The notes: a model not told the origin generated them from the sequence alone. 64,000 nucleotides of DNA from Lepidonotus clava (GCA_936440205.1 OW387134.1:21554908-21618907); one strand, 5' to 3'. Numbered from the stretch's first letter, positions 39,562 to 53,092 are shown. A program made the numbers and translations.

Positions 39562-42500
39562 CTAAAGATGTGCAATTTTTATGTCTCCCTGTTCAATTGC
39601 ATTAAAAGCTTGGTTGTTTATTCCATTTCCGCTTGACTTGACTTTATTTTCGGCTATGCTCTCCTTTTCCATTCTTTTTTCTATTCTATTCATCAAAACG
39701 TGGCCAAGTTTGGTAAGAATGAAGAACAAGATGCCGCCCCCTATTATAATGCCAACAGACATCCCGGCTAACAGCGGGGTTTGGTGGACCAGTATGAAAG
39801 CTGATATAAGAGACACAGTATCCAAGATGTACACTAAAGCGGCAAGCACCTGGCGGTGGAAGTGGGAACCGATAACAGAGCCCAGGGGGGCACCAATGAC
39901 AACGATAGAAACACACACGGTGAGATATTCGAAAGTTTCTGTTGAGACGTCTGCCATCATAACTATCCTCCAAAAGGCCCCCAATACCGAATTTAAGCCC
40001 ATCAAAATGACAGAGGTTGGCGTTGCCGTCTTTTCCGATACCCTGAACAGCAAGGTTAGAACACCGAAACTACAAATATCAAGACCACTCCCAGCAAAGG
40101 ACGTGAAAATGCCACCTAAAGTACCTGCCAGTGTAAGAACCAAAGCTTTCCAGAAGCTGAAATATGGAATGGTCCTATAGGTTTTTCTCTTGTGATAGCG
40201 ATTTAGTAAGAAGAGGGCAAATGCAAATGAGAACCACAGGCTGACGAAGCCCATTTTCTTTTGTGACGACGTTAAAAGCGGGTCGACATACTCAAGCCCA
40301 AGGATCAGGCCCAAGCCACCCCCGAGGGAACAGAGGACCAGGGAGTTCCACTCGATCTGTACCCCCATGAAAAAGATGGCAAATGCTGCGGCGGACATTC
40401 CACAGGCTTGTATGAACATGGAGAAGTCTCTGGCCACAGTTGGGTCGACGCGTAGTGCTAGGGTCATTACTGGGAAGGCCACAGCGCCACCGCCCTCACT
40501 GGTCATGCCTACAAATACAGGGGAAGTTCAGAGCTTTCAAAGATAAATTTAACATAATCATTTCATAACCGAAATAAGTGGAATAGCAAAAAATCAACAA
40601 ATTCTACCCAAATGTATTTCATTGAGTTTTGATGAAAAAATTGTTTTGTATAGTCTATTCATAGTAGTATCACATTGCATTAAAGGAGTTACATGCTGTG
40701 TTAATGTTTTCTATGGTCAGTAGGTTACTACCTTTCCTTTCTTGGGATTTTGCGAAACCTTGCAGTTGTCTTGGGATAAAATCACATTGAATAATTTTGT
40801 GAAGTTACAGTATTTAGCAACTAAGCATGGATACAGTTGTAGTGATACTATACTTCCGTGTAAATATTCAAACTTCCCACAATAATATGAAATATCTACA
40901 ATTATGTTGATCATAATAAGAAAATTGCTCACCTGCAATAATTGACCCAAAGACCATAGTAATACTCATAGGGTACCTCGTCTGGAACAGGTGCCACAGA
41001 TTGTACCTAATCATCACACACCACCAAACGAAGTGGAATACCAAAGCAGGGATGATGGTGCTCATTGGCCGACGGTACTTGCTCATCAGCTTGTCCAACC
41101 ATGTCGGACCACTCAGCTCTTCCTCAATCGTGGCCTCATCGTTCATCAGGGCCTGGCCTGAAAATGTGCAAGCTCATATCAATGTCTCTTTTTTACAGTG
41201 TTATCCCCCCACCGTATAGTATCTACATGTATCTGCAAGTTTAATGTTAAAGGGCCGATTGGGATTTTCATATATTGGTAGCTTTCTATGATTGTACGTA
41301 ATGATTCTTTATTTCTACATTTCTCCGACGCCTCCAAATGATTAAAATATATTTATTTGGTCCTTACTGCAATTCTGAAGCCAACCTACCTTCCCAGAAA
41401 TATTTTCGACACCATGGCTTACACCCAACGTTCCATGGTGTTGACCTGCGGGGTTTGGTTTTAGTTTTCACCTGGAAACGTCAATGGAATGTTATTTAGG
41501 TAAAATGTCTATTATGTGATAGTAAACCGCCTTGGAGGGGGAGTTTATGGTATATAACCTCCGAAGCTTATACTACGCCCCAAATCACTAAAAGGAACAT
41601 TTTTGGTAGATTATATGTTTGGATATTACCTAAAACAATATTTACATTTTCTTTTATTATATACATAATATTTATTATATAAATATTTGAAATGTGATGA
41701 TTAAAATTCGTTAGTGCTGTGTGCCTCTAACTGCCTCTGTGGCCTAACTGATAGAGCATGGGACTCCCATGCAAAGGGTCCAGGGATCGAACCCCATAGT
41801 AACCATGTATTCCTTTTCTTTTTCTTATATTTTGGAAAAGAACATAGACAACTTTGTTAACTATTTTTTACACACCCATCATTTCTTTTTTCTTTAAACA
41901 ATGTGTGTTATGTAAAAAATAGAAATGTTTAGTGAAATAAGCCATATTTTCCAGTCTGATAAAAGTAAACACACATATATATGTCACATCAGGGGTAAAC
42001 ACCTGCCTGAATAGGGTAGTGGTAAGCCTCTGGGATTCTATATCAGAGGTTCAATGGTTCGATCCTTGACTTTGCCAAACTAGAAATGAAACTTTTCAAA
42101 AATTCAAAATTGGTAATTAGAAATGTCATAGGATTTCTGATAACCTCCTCAGGAGGTTATCTGGATAACCTCCTCCGGAGGTTAACCAAATAAACCTCCA
42201 CTGGAGCCTAGAACCAGTCACAACTGTAGGTTACGGCCAGAAACCTCCTCTGAGAACAATGGAGGGACGGACTGGGAGTAGTATAAAGTGGGTCAGCCTC
42301 AATACCATTGTATCATTTCTTTAATTTAATTTTGTATTGTTCTGGAAACATTGTGTTCTCTTAAAATCGAGAATCTTTCATAGAAATGAATTTGATAAAC
42401 CGGACACATCCGACATAATACATTGGCGGGGAGGAGGCATTTGGACAATAATATAAGGATCATCAACTGATCAACGGAACGAGTCATGATGAACTATGGG

Positions 42501-45500
42501 GTTTTATTTGATGTTATAAGTTGGGGTGCCTTTAATCATTATGCCTTGTTAGATATTCCAGTATGCTAGTTTGTAATAATGACTTCCTGTCTCGGCTGTA
42601 AGTCATCTCAAAATTATAGTTTGTCATGGAGAGTTGACAGAACACACGTATGAAAGGATGATGTTTTTAATTTGTCCAAACACATGATATACATCGCTGC
42701 ACTCCCATTGACAATCACCAGTCCAAGAGGCCTTATCCACTCTACCGAATACAACAAATGCTCATAGCCTTCCTGCTTACCGTCTGCTAACCCACATAAC
42801 AGAAACCAGAGTTGGCAGCTCTGCTGACTTATCTGAGGTGCTAGTTATCGGCTTTCGAGTTACACTCTAGTGCTGGCGACGTTCAAGCCCCCTTTAAAGC
42901 CAGACCTATGACGTAGCCTCCCACTCTCCACCTTCTGCAGAGAGACACTCTTAGCCCTGAATCTTGCTTTCTCCGCAAGCTAGCTAAATTATCTAATGGC
43001 CATGGATTGACACCTGCGTCAGTAAAATGAGTCATCTGATATCCCTCACATCATTCTCATCTTGGACACTATAGGTCAGGTGAGCAAATAGCTGACTAAA
43101 AACTAGTTTTCTGGACCATCCTTACTAATTTTGGAAAAACTTTTCTTAAAATGTGCCTACAATGTTGAATAATATATCAATTTAAAACTAAGAAATTTCT
43201 TGTTTTAGGGGTGTAGCACATAATTAAACAAAATGGAATATTTCCCCACATAATATAGGTGAAGTTGGAATGCTATCATGCCTATTTATCAATTTGATCA
43301 GGATTAAGAAACTACAAAAAAGGTAACTACCCAAGCCCCCTATTTGCCCACCTGACCTATAGCTACAGTTCTTTGATCCTGGCTGATTGTCTTTCAATTG
43401 CTTGTCATTAATCAATACTGACTTTCTTTGCGAGGAAAGATACAAAAAATTATTAGAGAAATACCAGATTCCTTATTATGTAGTTCAACTGGATTCATCG
43501 CCTTCGTAGTCAAATCCCGAAGGGACTGAACTCATTAGACAACATGCCCCACCACATATCGGAGAGTTTAGTTTGTAAATGACCTATTCACTGCCCCCAT
43601 CATTGCACCGACTGATTGCCATTGCCAAGTGCAAAATATACGGCAAGTCCCCACCAGATCATGTAATGCCAGGAGATATTTGACAATGTTCAAAAAATCT
43701 TAAGATCCCCAAAGAGTGGACACCGCGCTCCAATTAATTCGGCCTGATGAGGTATTACACCGAAACCGTGCCCACGACCACAGCCGGTTTAGTCTCAAGA
43801 AAGTTGACAATACTTACATTATCAACTAATCAAACAAAAGTTCCAAAAAAAAATTTTGTATCTGGAGACTATACCACATTACAAACAAGTCAGTGACCCC
43901 GTCAATGTAAGTCACTATATGGACCTGCTTCCTAGAGTAACACCAGGGGGCATGACCAGCCGCCACTTTTGTAACACATTGGGATCCAGCCTACTGCAGT
44001 GCAACAGACTGAGTGCCACTGACCAATCACCATCCAGTATGGTAATTAGGCAGTGAGGTCAGAGAGTAACTTTGGGTGAATGACCCATAGTCGCGGTAGC
44101 CGATGGACAGTGAGGACCACCCCCACGTCTTTGCCAATAACTGGAATTTAAATCAATATAGTAGTTGCGTATATGTCGACTATGCCAAAGCTTTTGATAC
44201 AATAGACCATTCAATTATGTTAAAAAGATTAAAATATTATGGTTTTGATGAAATTTTGTTACAATGGTTAGAATCATATTTTGGTTGAAGGAAAAAATAC
44301 GTTAAAGTTAAAAAAAAATGTCATCTAGTGAAAATCAAATTTCTTTGGGTGTTCCACAGGGCTCGGTTTTAGGCCCTTTGTTATTTTATAATTCAAACCA
44401 AAGACATCTTTGCCTTGATTCCTTCGGAAACTAATATATATATACATGCTGATGATACATTGCTGATTTCAAATGATGATACACATGTTATGTCTGTAAA
44501 TAACAGTACTCATGCTATGGAAATTGTACATAAATGTTGTTATGAAAATAAGTTATTGATGAATATAGGTAAGACAAAACACATAACGGTGACGAATAAA
44601 TAATTTGAGATAGAGAGTTATCAAATATATTGAATTTTAAATGTTTGGGAATATTGATTGATAATAAATTGAACATGCACTCACAAGTGGATAATATTAT
44701 TCGGATTATTAATTTGAAATTGCGTGCATTTAGTGTTGTACGAAGATACCTCAGTGAAAGAACTGTTGCATCACTGTTTAAAACTATGATATTGCCACCT
44801 TTTGATTATGTTGGTTTTGTTATTGAGTCCTCTGTACAAGTTAAAGTAAATAAAATATATAGATTGTATTGGCGCTGACTGAGGAAAATTGAAAATTGTA
44901 TTGATCATGACTATAGAATGAATAGAAATGAACTATTGATAAAATACAATGTTATGTCACCTGAAAATCAGAGGAAAGAACACTTATTGATGTATATGTT
45001 TCAATTTAGTAAACAGGAAAAAATCTAGATGTACATAGACCAAAAATTGAATTGCGTAGTCGAAGTAATGTGAAATTTAAGTTGATGCACACTACTTTGA
45101 CTAAGGTACAGAAAAGTTCATATTATAGAGGTGTATTTCTATGAAATAAGTTATCAAATGAGGTTCAACAATTAACTGAAAACACTAAATTTAAATCTGT
45201 CATAAGGAGGTTATTGTTAGAAGGAATTTTGTAGATTTTTGTTTTAGTGATGTGATGACTATTAGAGACTACATTTGTTTATGTTAAGATAATTTATGAA
45301 GATAAGTATGCTACGCTTGCTGCAACTTGGTGTTTTCAATTATGTGAAAGTATCTAATTGGTATTGATATGGCTCCTTTTCTCTGACTTTATTTTTTTGC
45401 TACAGTACCACTTGTTGGCATTGTCACTGCATGGGTTTGAGTCCCATGCAGCGCAGCATAGAATATAGGACATTTGGATCACCCCTGCACAGAATTGTGC

Positions 45501-48500
45501 CCAAATGGTCCACAGGACTACAATGGAAGAACATTAATTTTAATCTAGTGAATTTAGCCTGTATAAAAATCCATCCTACTGAACCCCCAAGAGCCTCACA
45601 AGCTAGTGACAGTATCCAAATCCTTAAGTTAGGGCAGGTATGAATCGCCCCTGGATATCATAACAGTTTATAGGTAATTGTGGTTGTAATTGTGTCAAAA
45701 TGTCATGTCATTCTGTTGAACCATCAAACGAGCGCAGACAGGTGTTGGGGATTATCTTGGGAGGACTGATCAAGGACCTAATAGTCTCTAGATTGTGTAC
45801 ATCGCAGTATCTATTCGGTTTGTTGGATAGTGTTTATATCAATGCTATTAAGGTGTGTGTACGCTCGTTTAATAACTGTTCTCAAAGATAGATCTCTATT
45901 TATTTGCCCTTACCTTTTGTATAATGCCCTCCTTTCCTTTTCCACCACTCGTCTCTCTGCCCACCCTATACCGTGGGACACTAAGGCAGACAGGCCGGGC
46001 ATCATAGAGGCAAGGTAAATAGTAATCTTAATGGTTCCCAAAATGCTTGTTCGTGTACACACCAAAGCTGATGTCTACCTCTTATGGATCACGTTCACAT
46101 GCTCATCATTGAGAGACCTATAAACGTTGTTTGCCTGACGTTGCCTCAGGCCCGTTTTGGATATATAGATATGTGCAATGCGTTCATAAAAGACCACAGT
46201 TTATGGACTAAAGGCGCACTCACCCAACCCTCTGCGGACTGTAAGCTAGCTTACATTACTCAAGCAGTAAGATTTAATCGATCCTACCAACTGCAAATGC
46301 ATACAGTTCTATGTCATGGAAAATAAGAAAAATTAACAACACAAACAAGGCAATTTGGAGAAAGAATATTTACAACATGACCTGATATTATCTCTGAAAC
46401 ATTATAAAAATTTCTATAATGTTTCAGAAATATGATAATATCAGGTTATTTATACATTTGAAATGTACAGGTCAGGTGGTGGACTGAAAGGGTAGTTTAT
46501 ATGGTATATTGACGATTGTGTGTTTCTTCGTCACTCAGAGGTTTATGTGATAAAGTTTACGCGATGAAGGTGGCATATAATATCACAGAATTCACGCTGG
46601 TTATATTTCTGCTTCTGTGCCGCTGTAATCCTTGTAAGAAGAGATACGATTGGAATGAGAAAAGAAGGTTCTAGCTGGGTTTACTTAGGCTTGGTTCTGA
46701 ATCAGCAGAGAGATGCCCATTATTGACTTACAAAGAGTACAACATCATGTTCCGCTTTTATGGACGCATCCACAGATCTTCTGCAAACTGAACGTAATTG
46801 GAAGGGATTATCAGAATATCAGTCTTGTCGTACTGCATGTGTTATTGAGAGGTCAGTACGAACCCGAGGGTTCTATGAAAACTCCTCGCCAGGAAAAGAT
46901 GGACGTATATCACTACTATATAACCTCATTTGCTGCTACTGCTATACATAATTGTATTGAGGTTTCAGTGTTTTTCTCTAAGTTAAAATAGTGATAGCTA
47001 ATATGGGCATAGATATTATACTTGATATTATTGGCCGGTAGTCTATAATGTCCTTGACGACCAATGGAAGAGAGAAGCAGCCATATATAGTCTGACTCTG
47101 CTCTACTCTGCTACTGTGCACGGAGTGGGGGGGGGGGGGGTGCTTAGAGATTCTGGCACAATTGGCTATATACCTAACCTTGTACATTTCACTGGGTAGT
47201 TAAAAACATGTCTACAGATCATCGGAATGGTATAAAATAACGTTCTCCGATCTGTTTTTGTTTAAAAAATATTCTTTCCTTGTCATGTTTTCTTTTTATA
47301 TCGATGCAATCTTATAAATGTACATACTTTCTTCCTTTGACTTTTGATGATCGATGCATGTAATGAGTGAATGAGTACACATGATACAATAATCATATAT
47401 ATAGCAACACTTCAGCTGCACTTTTAAATGCAGACTTATTCTCGATTAACTGTATTTAAATAGGTAACTTACTCCACAAATCAACCCCTTTGTACTGTCT
47501 CTTTGTACCCCATATCTGATTAACAACAGTTGTATATTTCTTCGCAAATATATTAATGATTCATGCACTAGATCTGTTATATGCATCCTGTATATCTATA
47601 TTTTGGGTACAAATTGTGTCTGTATTACTAAATTTCTAGTATACATAATTATATACTGATATAGAATTGAGTTTAGTCTTAAATACTTTAGGCCTATAAA
47701 TCAATTAGGTCTATATGGGCTGTTATGTGCATGCCGTGGCTCCCGTGACACTTATTCGAATGGACTTCGAAACATTATTTTTGTAGCATTTTTAAGTTTA
47801 GAAATGTGGTACTTTGAACTTTATGTAATGGCTGGCAGAGGATAGGTTAGTAAAAGGCATTTAGAATGATTTATTCACCTCTGCTAATGGAGTAAATGGA
47901 TGTGATCTTATACTAACCTCTACTGATTAACCAATCAGCATCCACTATTAGGTAAACAAACAAGATGTAAGCATCAAATGTTTCGTACAAAATATCATTT
48001 GATTATTTAATTATTTTGAGGCTTCAATCCATCACATAAAATAAGAAAACACATTTATGTCATGTTTGTTCATTTATATTAACCTTTAGCTGTTTAGGTT
48101 AATTTCGGCCCTTGCCCCAACAGGCATCCATGGGCCAATTGACACGCAGGTAACTATAACTGACATTGTACTCCATAATAGTGTCTTCTTACTATAGTAT
48201 CTAACAGATACGTATGCGTGGAAATTGTCAATGATTTGTTGTTTTGGCTTTTTATAACTAGGAATGCTGATGTTGAATGGATAGCGTATTAACCCATAAT
48301 TATTGCGCTGCTTAGAAATCAAGATAAATCCAGCCTTGGTTTTACTTATAAATCGCCTTTCTTATTGTTGAAACAAGTACCTTTCAAAAAAATTTCAGGA
48401 GATCTCGGGACAGTTAGTTTGAATTGTTATCATCTTTAGGGTGACAATGCCTTATTGTGTCGTTAGAGATGAACCCGCTGACCTTATATCCTAAGGTGTG

Positions 48501-50387
48501 AGGTGGGCTTTCTCTGTATTTATGAGAGCATGATGACATGTCTTAACCGGGGGCTATTTCGCGATCGAGTTAACGGAAAGTTCTCAGAACAGGTGGAAAC
48601 ACGCATACTAAGTTGACCTTCCGGGTAGAAAGTCCAAGTTTTATTTTTACAAATTAAAGGGGAAGTTTACGTGGGGGGGGGGGGGGGATCGGGCCGGTGG
48701 ACGTGGGCCTGCATATCGCACAGGCAAGGTATTTCAAAGATATTTCACTCTTCTTTTTGTGCAAATAAAAGAGGAAAGGGAGTGCTGACATCCTGGAGCC
48801 CCAGGGCCCCCCTCCACTCCCTCCACTCCATATATAGGCTTATTCTCCATATCCTTCTTCCAATTCTCTTGATTTTAAAAGTTTGCCTTCGTGGACTAGT
48901 GTATGAAATAAACTATTTCCTAGATAATTTTGTTAGCTCTTGACTCAAGTATTAAAATCTGGTTGCTGTGATCTCTTCGAGGTTGTCTTATATACACAAA
49001 AGCATCATATGGCATAGAGACATTTGTTGACAAAAATGTATTTTCTGAGCCTATTATTTCTAAACTGTTGTAGGATACCCGTTTATATCTAAAAGCGGCT
49101 AGCAGTAGGGAACGGTGTATCTTTCATCTCCCTTTCCATTAATCTCAAATTATATTGAATTCATGAATATGCTTCATCTGAAGCTGAATAAGAAAAGCTT
49201 AAATTACCGTTTCCAATATATACATTTCCTATGTTAAAAACTAAAAGAAAACAGTATAATAAATAGCATGTTAGAAGAAAATTATTGCTATAAGCGATGA
49301 AGATGTGCCTGAATAGAAAGAATAAAGCTGGGTTTGTGGAGCAACAAGGGACTTGTAAGATCATGAAGATATACCAAATATACGTCACTTATCTTGTATA
49401 TCAAATCAGTGAAATTCATAGTCATTCCATATAAGGGGCGCATCCAGGGGGTCCAGGGGGTCCTGACCCCTCCCCTTCTTAGTGGACCTCTAAACTACAA
49501 AAAGAGGGGGAAATGTCGCGTGCATACATGCAAATGCATGCTGTTTTAGTATTTAGCCATTATGCTGCCTCCTCTCCCTTTTAAAAATCCTGTATCCGCT
49601 TCTGGATATGTATTGATCCCCCTCTTATACAACCACCCAATGGGAATCAAGCCCGTATCCTGGGGGGTGACATGGGGTATGGGTCACTCCCCCCCCCCAA
49701 GCTGGGTCAGGTCCACTCTTTGAAAAAACAATATTTTAGTTTTCCTTCCTCCCCTCTTATATAGGCCCTCTGCTACCTCTGTAAAACCTCTCCTACCCCT
49801 GTTAGCGCTCTACTAGCCCTGTAAAAACTCTCTTGACCTTTACAGAGCTAGTAGAGCATGTCAGATTCACGATGTGACCAATGATGTTGCTGGATTTTGC
49901 TCAAACATTGTAAAATACATCGGCAGCTAATATGTCACTACACTAAGGAGTGTAGCCCCTAACCTTCACAACCCATGGATAATACCCTGGCTTTAAGCTA
50001 TTTTACCTCTAGAAAGTCCACTTTTGGGAAATGGTCAACCCCAATGAAATGTTCTTGATACAGGCCTGGGAATCGTAAAAGAGGGCCGCATAAGAGGTGA
50101 CCAATGTTGAGGGGACAGTATAAGCTTGTACTGACGACAGTCAGGAGGGCCTTTCCCCACCAAATACCAACCCTCTTTCATGACCCAGAATCATGGTAAT
50201 AAGAGTGTCCTGAATTCAATTTGATATAAAAACTCCAAATGGTTGACCTTACCTTTTGTTGAGGCGGATTCCCATTTTTGTCAGCACGAACGAGCTCTCC
50301 ATTTTGAATGACATAGGCATCTGCGTCGACTTTGGCTTGGGACATTAGGATGGATGGCAGCTCCACACCTACAACAGACAGGTCTAC
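39562..50387 (-). CDS. TauE/SafE-family membrane transporter (sulfite/organosulfonate exporter-like)
   Basis: Four minus-strand coding exons join in phase: 50387-50253 (ends ...NPPQQK, phase 0), 41471-41390 (VKTKTKPRR...YFWEG), 41157-40933 (QALMNDEATIEEEL...FGSIIAG) and 40508-39562 (TAG). A start at the ATG 50345-50343 gives 448 residues. The first exon is open further upstream (to 50594), so the start and first acceptor are uncertain. The C-terminal 315 residues hold about seven hydrophobic helices with glycine-rich TauE/SafE motifs: MTSEGGGAVAFP near 135, SLGGGLGLILG near 194, and FTSFAGSGLDICSFG near 268. The N-terminal tail is acidic and cytosolic-looking; the C-terminal tail after LTKLGHVLM is charged. 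Family members export sulfite, sulfonates or related anions in bacteria. Animal substrates are unknown. Intron 1 is 8.8 kb. Confidence 0.85.
41732..41800 (+). pseudogene. tRNA-Lys-like pseudogene or tRNA-derived SINE head
   Basis: TGGCCTAACTGATAGAGCAT and GGGACTC resemble the A-box side of tRNA-Lys (TAGCTCAGTCGGTAGAGCATGGGACTC), and GGATCGAACCCC resembles a damaged B box. The anticodon stem does not pair, so it is not a working tRNA. Confidence 0.4.
42010..42080 (+). pseudogene. Second tRNA-like sequence
   Basis: GGGTAGTGGTAAGCC is A-box-like and GGTTCGATCC is an exact B-box consensus, 38 bp apart, as in RNA polymerase III internal promoters. The acceptor stem does not close, so probably a pseudogene or SINE head. 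Confidence 0.4.
42138..42190. repeat. Pair of short palindromes
   Basis: GATAACCTCCT-C-AGGAGGTTATC is a perfect palindrome, followed at once by TAACCTCC-TCC-GGAGGTTA and a third AACCTCC half-site. Confidence 0.6.
44138..45235 (+). mobile_element. Decayed, 5'-truncated LINE (non-LTR retrotransposon)
   Basis: Reverse transcriptase pieces in order: VYVDYAKAFDTIDHSIMLKRL, then GVPQGSVLGPLLFYN, then ADDTLLISNDD (the YADD box reads HADD), then FKCLGILIDNKLNMHSQVDNI and the thumb PPFDYVGFV, then a C-terminal NKLSNEV....FKS.IRRLL tail ending near 45235. Internal stops and frame changes (near 44286, 44390, 44602, 44877 and 45027) show it is dead. The C-terminal pattern suggests the Jockey/CR1-type superfamily; the clade is not determined. 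It lies antisense in the TauE/SafE intron. Confidence 0.8.
46381..46445. repeat. Near-perfect 65-nt hairpin, pre-miRNA-like in size
   Basis: 46381-46392 pairs exactly with 46434-46445, and 46393-46406 pairs exactly with 46415-46428. The loop is 8 nt (46407-46414) and one side has a 5-nt bulge (46429-46433). That gives 26 paired bases. AT-rich. It could be a small RNA hairpin on either strand or a remnant of a palindromic element. Confidence 0.6.
49434..49605. mobile_element. Degenerate MITE of the CAGTGGCGGATCC family
   Basis: Left end GGGGCGCATCCAGGGGG and right end CTGTATCCGCTTCTGG resemble the ends at 53875-54040 after several changes. G/C-rich margins and an AT-richer centre as in the others. 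Confidence 0.4.
49807..49857. repeat. Hairpin-forming inverted repeat
   Basis: GCTCTACTAG pairs with CTAGTAGAGC and CTGTAAA with TTTACAG around a 13-nt loop, with a 2-nt mismatch between the stems. Confidence 0.6.
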
Positions 50388-53090
50388 CTGTGAGGGGCGC
50401 GGGTAAAAATCGGTGCAAATCGACCGGTCATGGTCCGTGTATATGTGTGACAGTTGATGCTGACTGGGTGCTGGGTATAATATGTGAACAGGTACAGGTA
50501 TGGACATGAAGGACGGGGCAGAGGTGGGTGACCATGTCGGTCTGCTGGTCCCAAAGTCCCGTGCGTGACTATCATCCAAGTTAGCCTGAGGCAATATTTA
50601 GTCTACAGCCAAAACGACCATCAGGATATACAGTGGGCCTTAATGGAAGAGGTCAAATATTCTGATCAAAGATGGCGGGGCAGTGGATGGTAAGCTTTTA
50701 ATCTATTATTGGGGCCCTTGATGGGGGGGGGTGTCATGTCGGATTCGAATTTAAGAAATGGCTTTGTCGCCATGTAGAATTTAAGAATAAGCCCTGTTGA
50801 ATTTAACTTAAAGCCATGTCGAATCTAAGAATAGGACCTGTTGCATGTCATTAAGCTAAAAATTGGCCATTTCACCGCGTCGAAATTAGTGGTCTAGACC
50901 CATATTATGTCCATGATTAGATTAATCATACAGTCACCTCTAGGACTGGATATATCAGAATATCACTAACATAGAAATATAGCAACGAATATAAACAAAT
51001 TAATGTGAATCACTTGAGAGTGGGGGATAGGAGCCTATTGTTTATGTGTATATTAGTTAACTTTCTTCCGCAAATGAAATGTCATTTCCCTGTTATAGCA
51101 CTGCATACCAACACGCACAGAACTCGTCTAAAACATAAGGGAAAGCCGGTACAACTAAATGCATCTAATGAGAAATCTTTGAAATAATATTATGGTTATA
51201 GTACTGGATAGAATATCCAAACCATACTCACACACACAAAATATCTAGGTGTCTTGTAGACAGACATTTCTTTATAGAATGTATGTTGATTCAACCTGAA
51301 TGTCTCACTAAATACAAACAAACATATCCCGGGCAATTATGCTTATGAGTACATGTACACATTGTAAAGCTACAATGCATATGAGTACACGTACATATTG
51401 TAAAGCTACCGACAACAAACCTATTCCTAATAAATGCAAATATCGATGGAATACAATAGGTTTCACCTTCACATAATAGTATTAACAGAATACCTAGAAT
51501 GTTGTTGCGGGAAAATTGTTCACCGCTAGAAGTTGCCTTGCCAGCCCTATAGTTGAGTATGCTATATCTATGATCAAGGGCTTTTATTTTCAGAGATGTC
51601 ATCTCTCAAAACATCCACGTGCACGTGTGCGCCAGTCTCCCATGTTTAAGAAAACACATTAGGAAGCTATTGTTTACCATCAGCCGTCCATCTGACTCGT
51701 CGGTAACAATCAGAATTGCCTGCAGCTACTTACACTTATGTTACCTTTGGCTCTCGTATTGTTTTGTAATGAGTTTGATATGTCAGGTCACTGTGTATCA
51801 ACAAGCTTAAGAAAAAGAATTGTCGTTGCAATATTTGGCTCCGTCAGCTACCAGGAGGCATCCTAGGCCATGTGGAACCCTTTAAGATATCCAGAGGTTT
51901 AAGCTGTGTGACATAAAACAAATTTTGTTGGAACGATCTTTCATCCAAAAAGAGATAGGGGATGGAGCTGCACGGGAGGTTAACCAACCCGAGGCATCAC
52001 CTTTAGCAAACATCTCAGCTATTATTATACAATTGCAAAAATGTTTCATCAGGAGTTTAGTGTTATGAACATGTTGTGATAAGATGCCATTTCCAATTTT
52101 ACTAATTTACTTTTGAAGTAAATTCCCTTCTAAACCCTGAAAGGTAAGATATATGGACTTATCGAGATACGTTAATGATTGGTGCCCCTTAACACCCTGC
52201 TGTATAACATTTATGTATGTTTGCATGTATGCCGCCTCTCCTCTCACCTGAAACCCTGAAGTCGTCCCTTGCCCTTAAGCGTATATGTCCCTTAGATTAC
52301 AGGTGTAGGCCTACCTACCTCGTAAAGGACGGTAGTTTAAGAGAGCTCCGGTTACCCCGTGTTAGGACGCTGGTGACAGGACTCGGGGTGTGTGATCCAC
52401 CGTCGCGCACCGCTCTTTTATACACCCACATCCTGACCAGTCGGCGACTCACTTTTTGTAATAGACCATTTTTGGCGACCTGCTGACAGCATGCATACTA
52501 TAAAAGGCCACCTAGAGACAAGCACGCAATAACCGTGTCATCTTCATGTATATTTATTGCTTCCAAATTTTCACAGAAACCATTGTAAATTTTCAAATTT
52601 GATTAGTGACTAAGTAAAAAGAAAATTAAATCAACTTAACTTAACTTCCTTAATTTCCTCGACCAACGACAACTTTCCCAAAAAATACAACTTAAAAATA
52701 ACCTCTCAGAAATCATTTATGCCCTTTCCTTGGCACCAAAATCAACCCAAAAACACTCCTGATATGGCTCAAATCAGGAGATCTCCTTTTTTTCAAACCT
52801 CTGCAACTAGGGAAAGTGTGTGGAACGAACTAGCTCAGAACGCAGCGCAGTGTCTTTCATTTTCATTTTCATGGGGGGGGGGGGGGGGCATGTCCTACGG
52901 TATTTCCTTTTGTTACCTGATAAAGGCTATATCATATAAGCAGTCTATCATTTCGAATCCTATATGTACGATTCCTATATAAAATCGAATCGTATATAGG
53001 CTAGACTTAAATATTTGCAAACTTCATCAGGCTCTGATATCTGGCCATTGCCACTGAGAGCATAAGTAGGCTTGGATAGGCTTGTAAGAT
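50388..53090. other. Upstream flank of the TauE/SafE gene, no further gene seen
   Basis: An open minus-strand extension of exon 1 reaches 50594 but has no recognisable domain. A repeat copy is at 50709. The rest holds only short frames. Confidence 0.35.
50709..50925 (+). repeat. Second copy of the GTCGAATTTAAGAAT repeat
   Basis: Begins GGGGCCCTTGATGGGGG and runs through the same sub-units as 24622-24843, ending AATTAGTGGTCTAGACCC. A partial reverse-oriented stretch of similar text is at 25975-26040. Confidence 0.6.
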
Positions 53091-53092
53091 CA

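Larger units (their letters stand above)
41472..50252. other. First intron of the TauE/SafE gene: transposon-derived and anonymous DNA
   Basis: Holds tRNA-like pieces (41732-42080), palindromes (42138-42190), a decayed LINE (44138-45235), a hairpin at 46381-46445, G runs at 47127 and 48673, a degenerate MITE (49434-49605) and a hairpin at 49807-49857. The remaining stretches (42300-44100, 45240-46380, 46450-49430) show no supported gene. Confidence 0.5.

Noticed and set aside
41732-41800. Functional tRNA-Lys gene
   Set aside because: The anticodon stem does not pair and the B box is damaged.
46713-46991. Cysteine-containing frame with a thrombospondin-repeat-like look
   Set aside because: Only a faint resemblance, no splice signals or neighbouring domain exons found.
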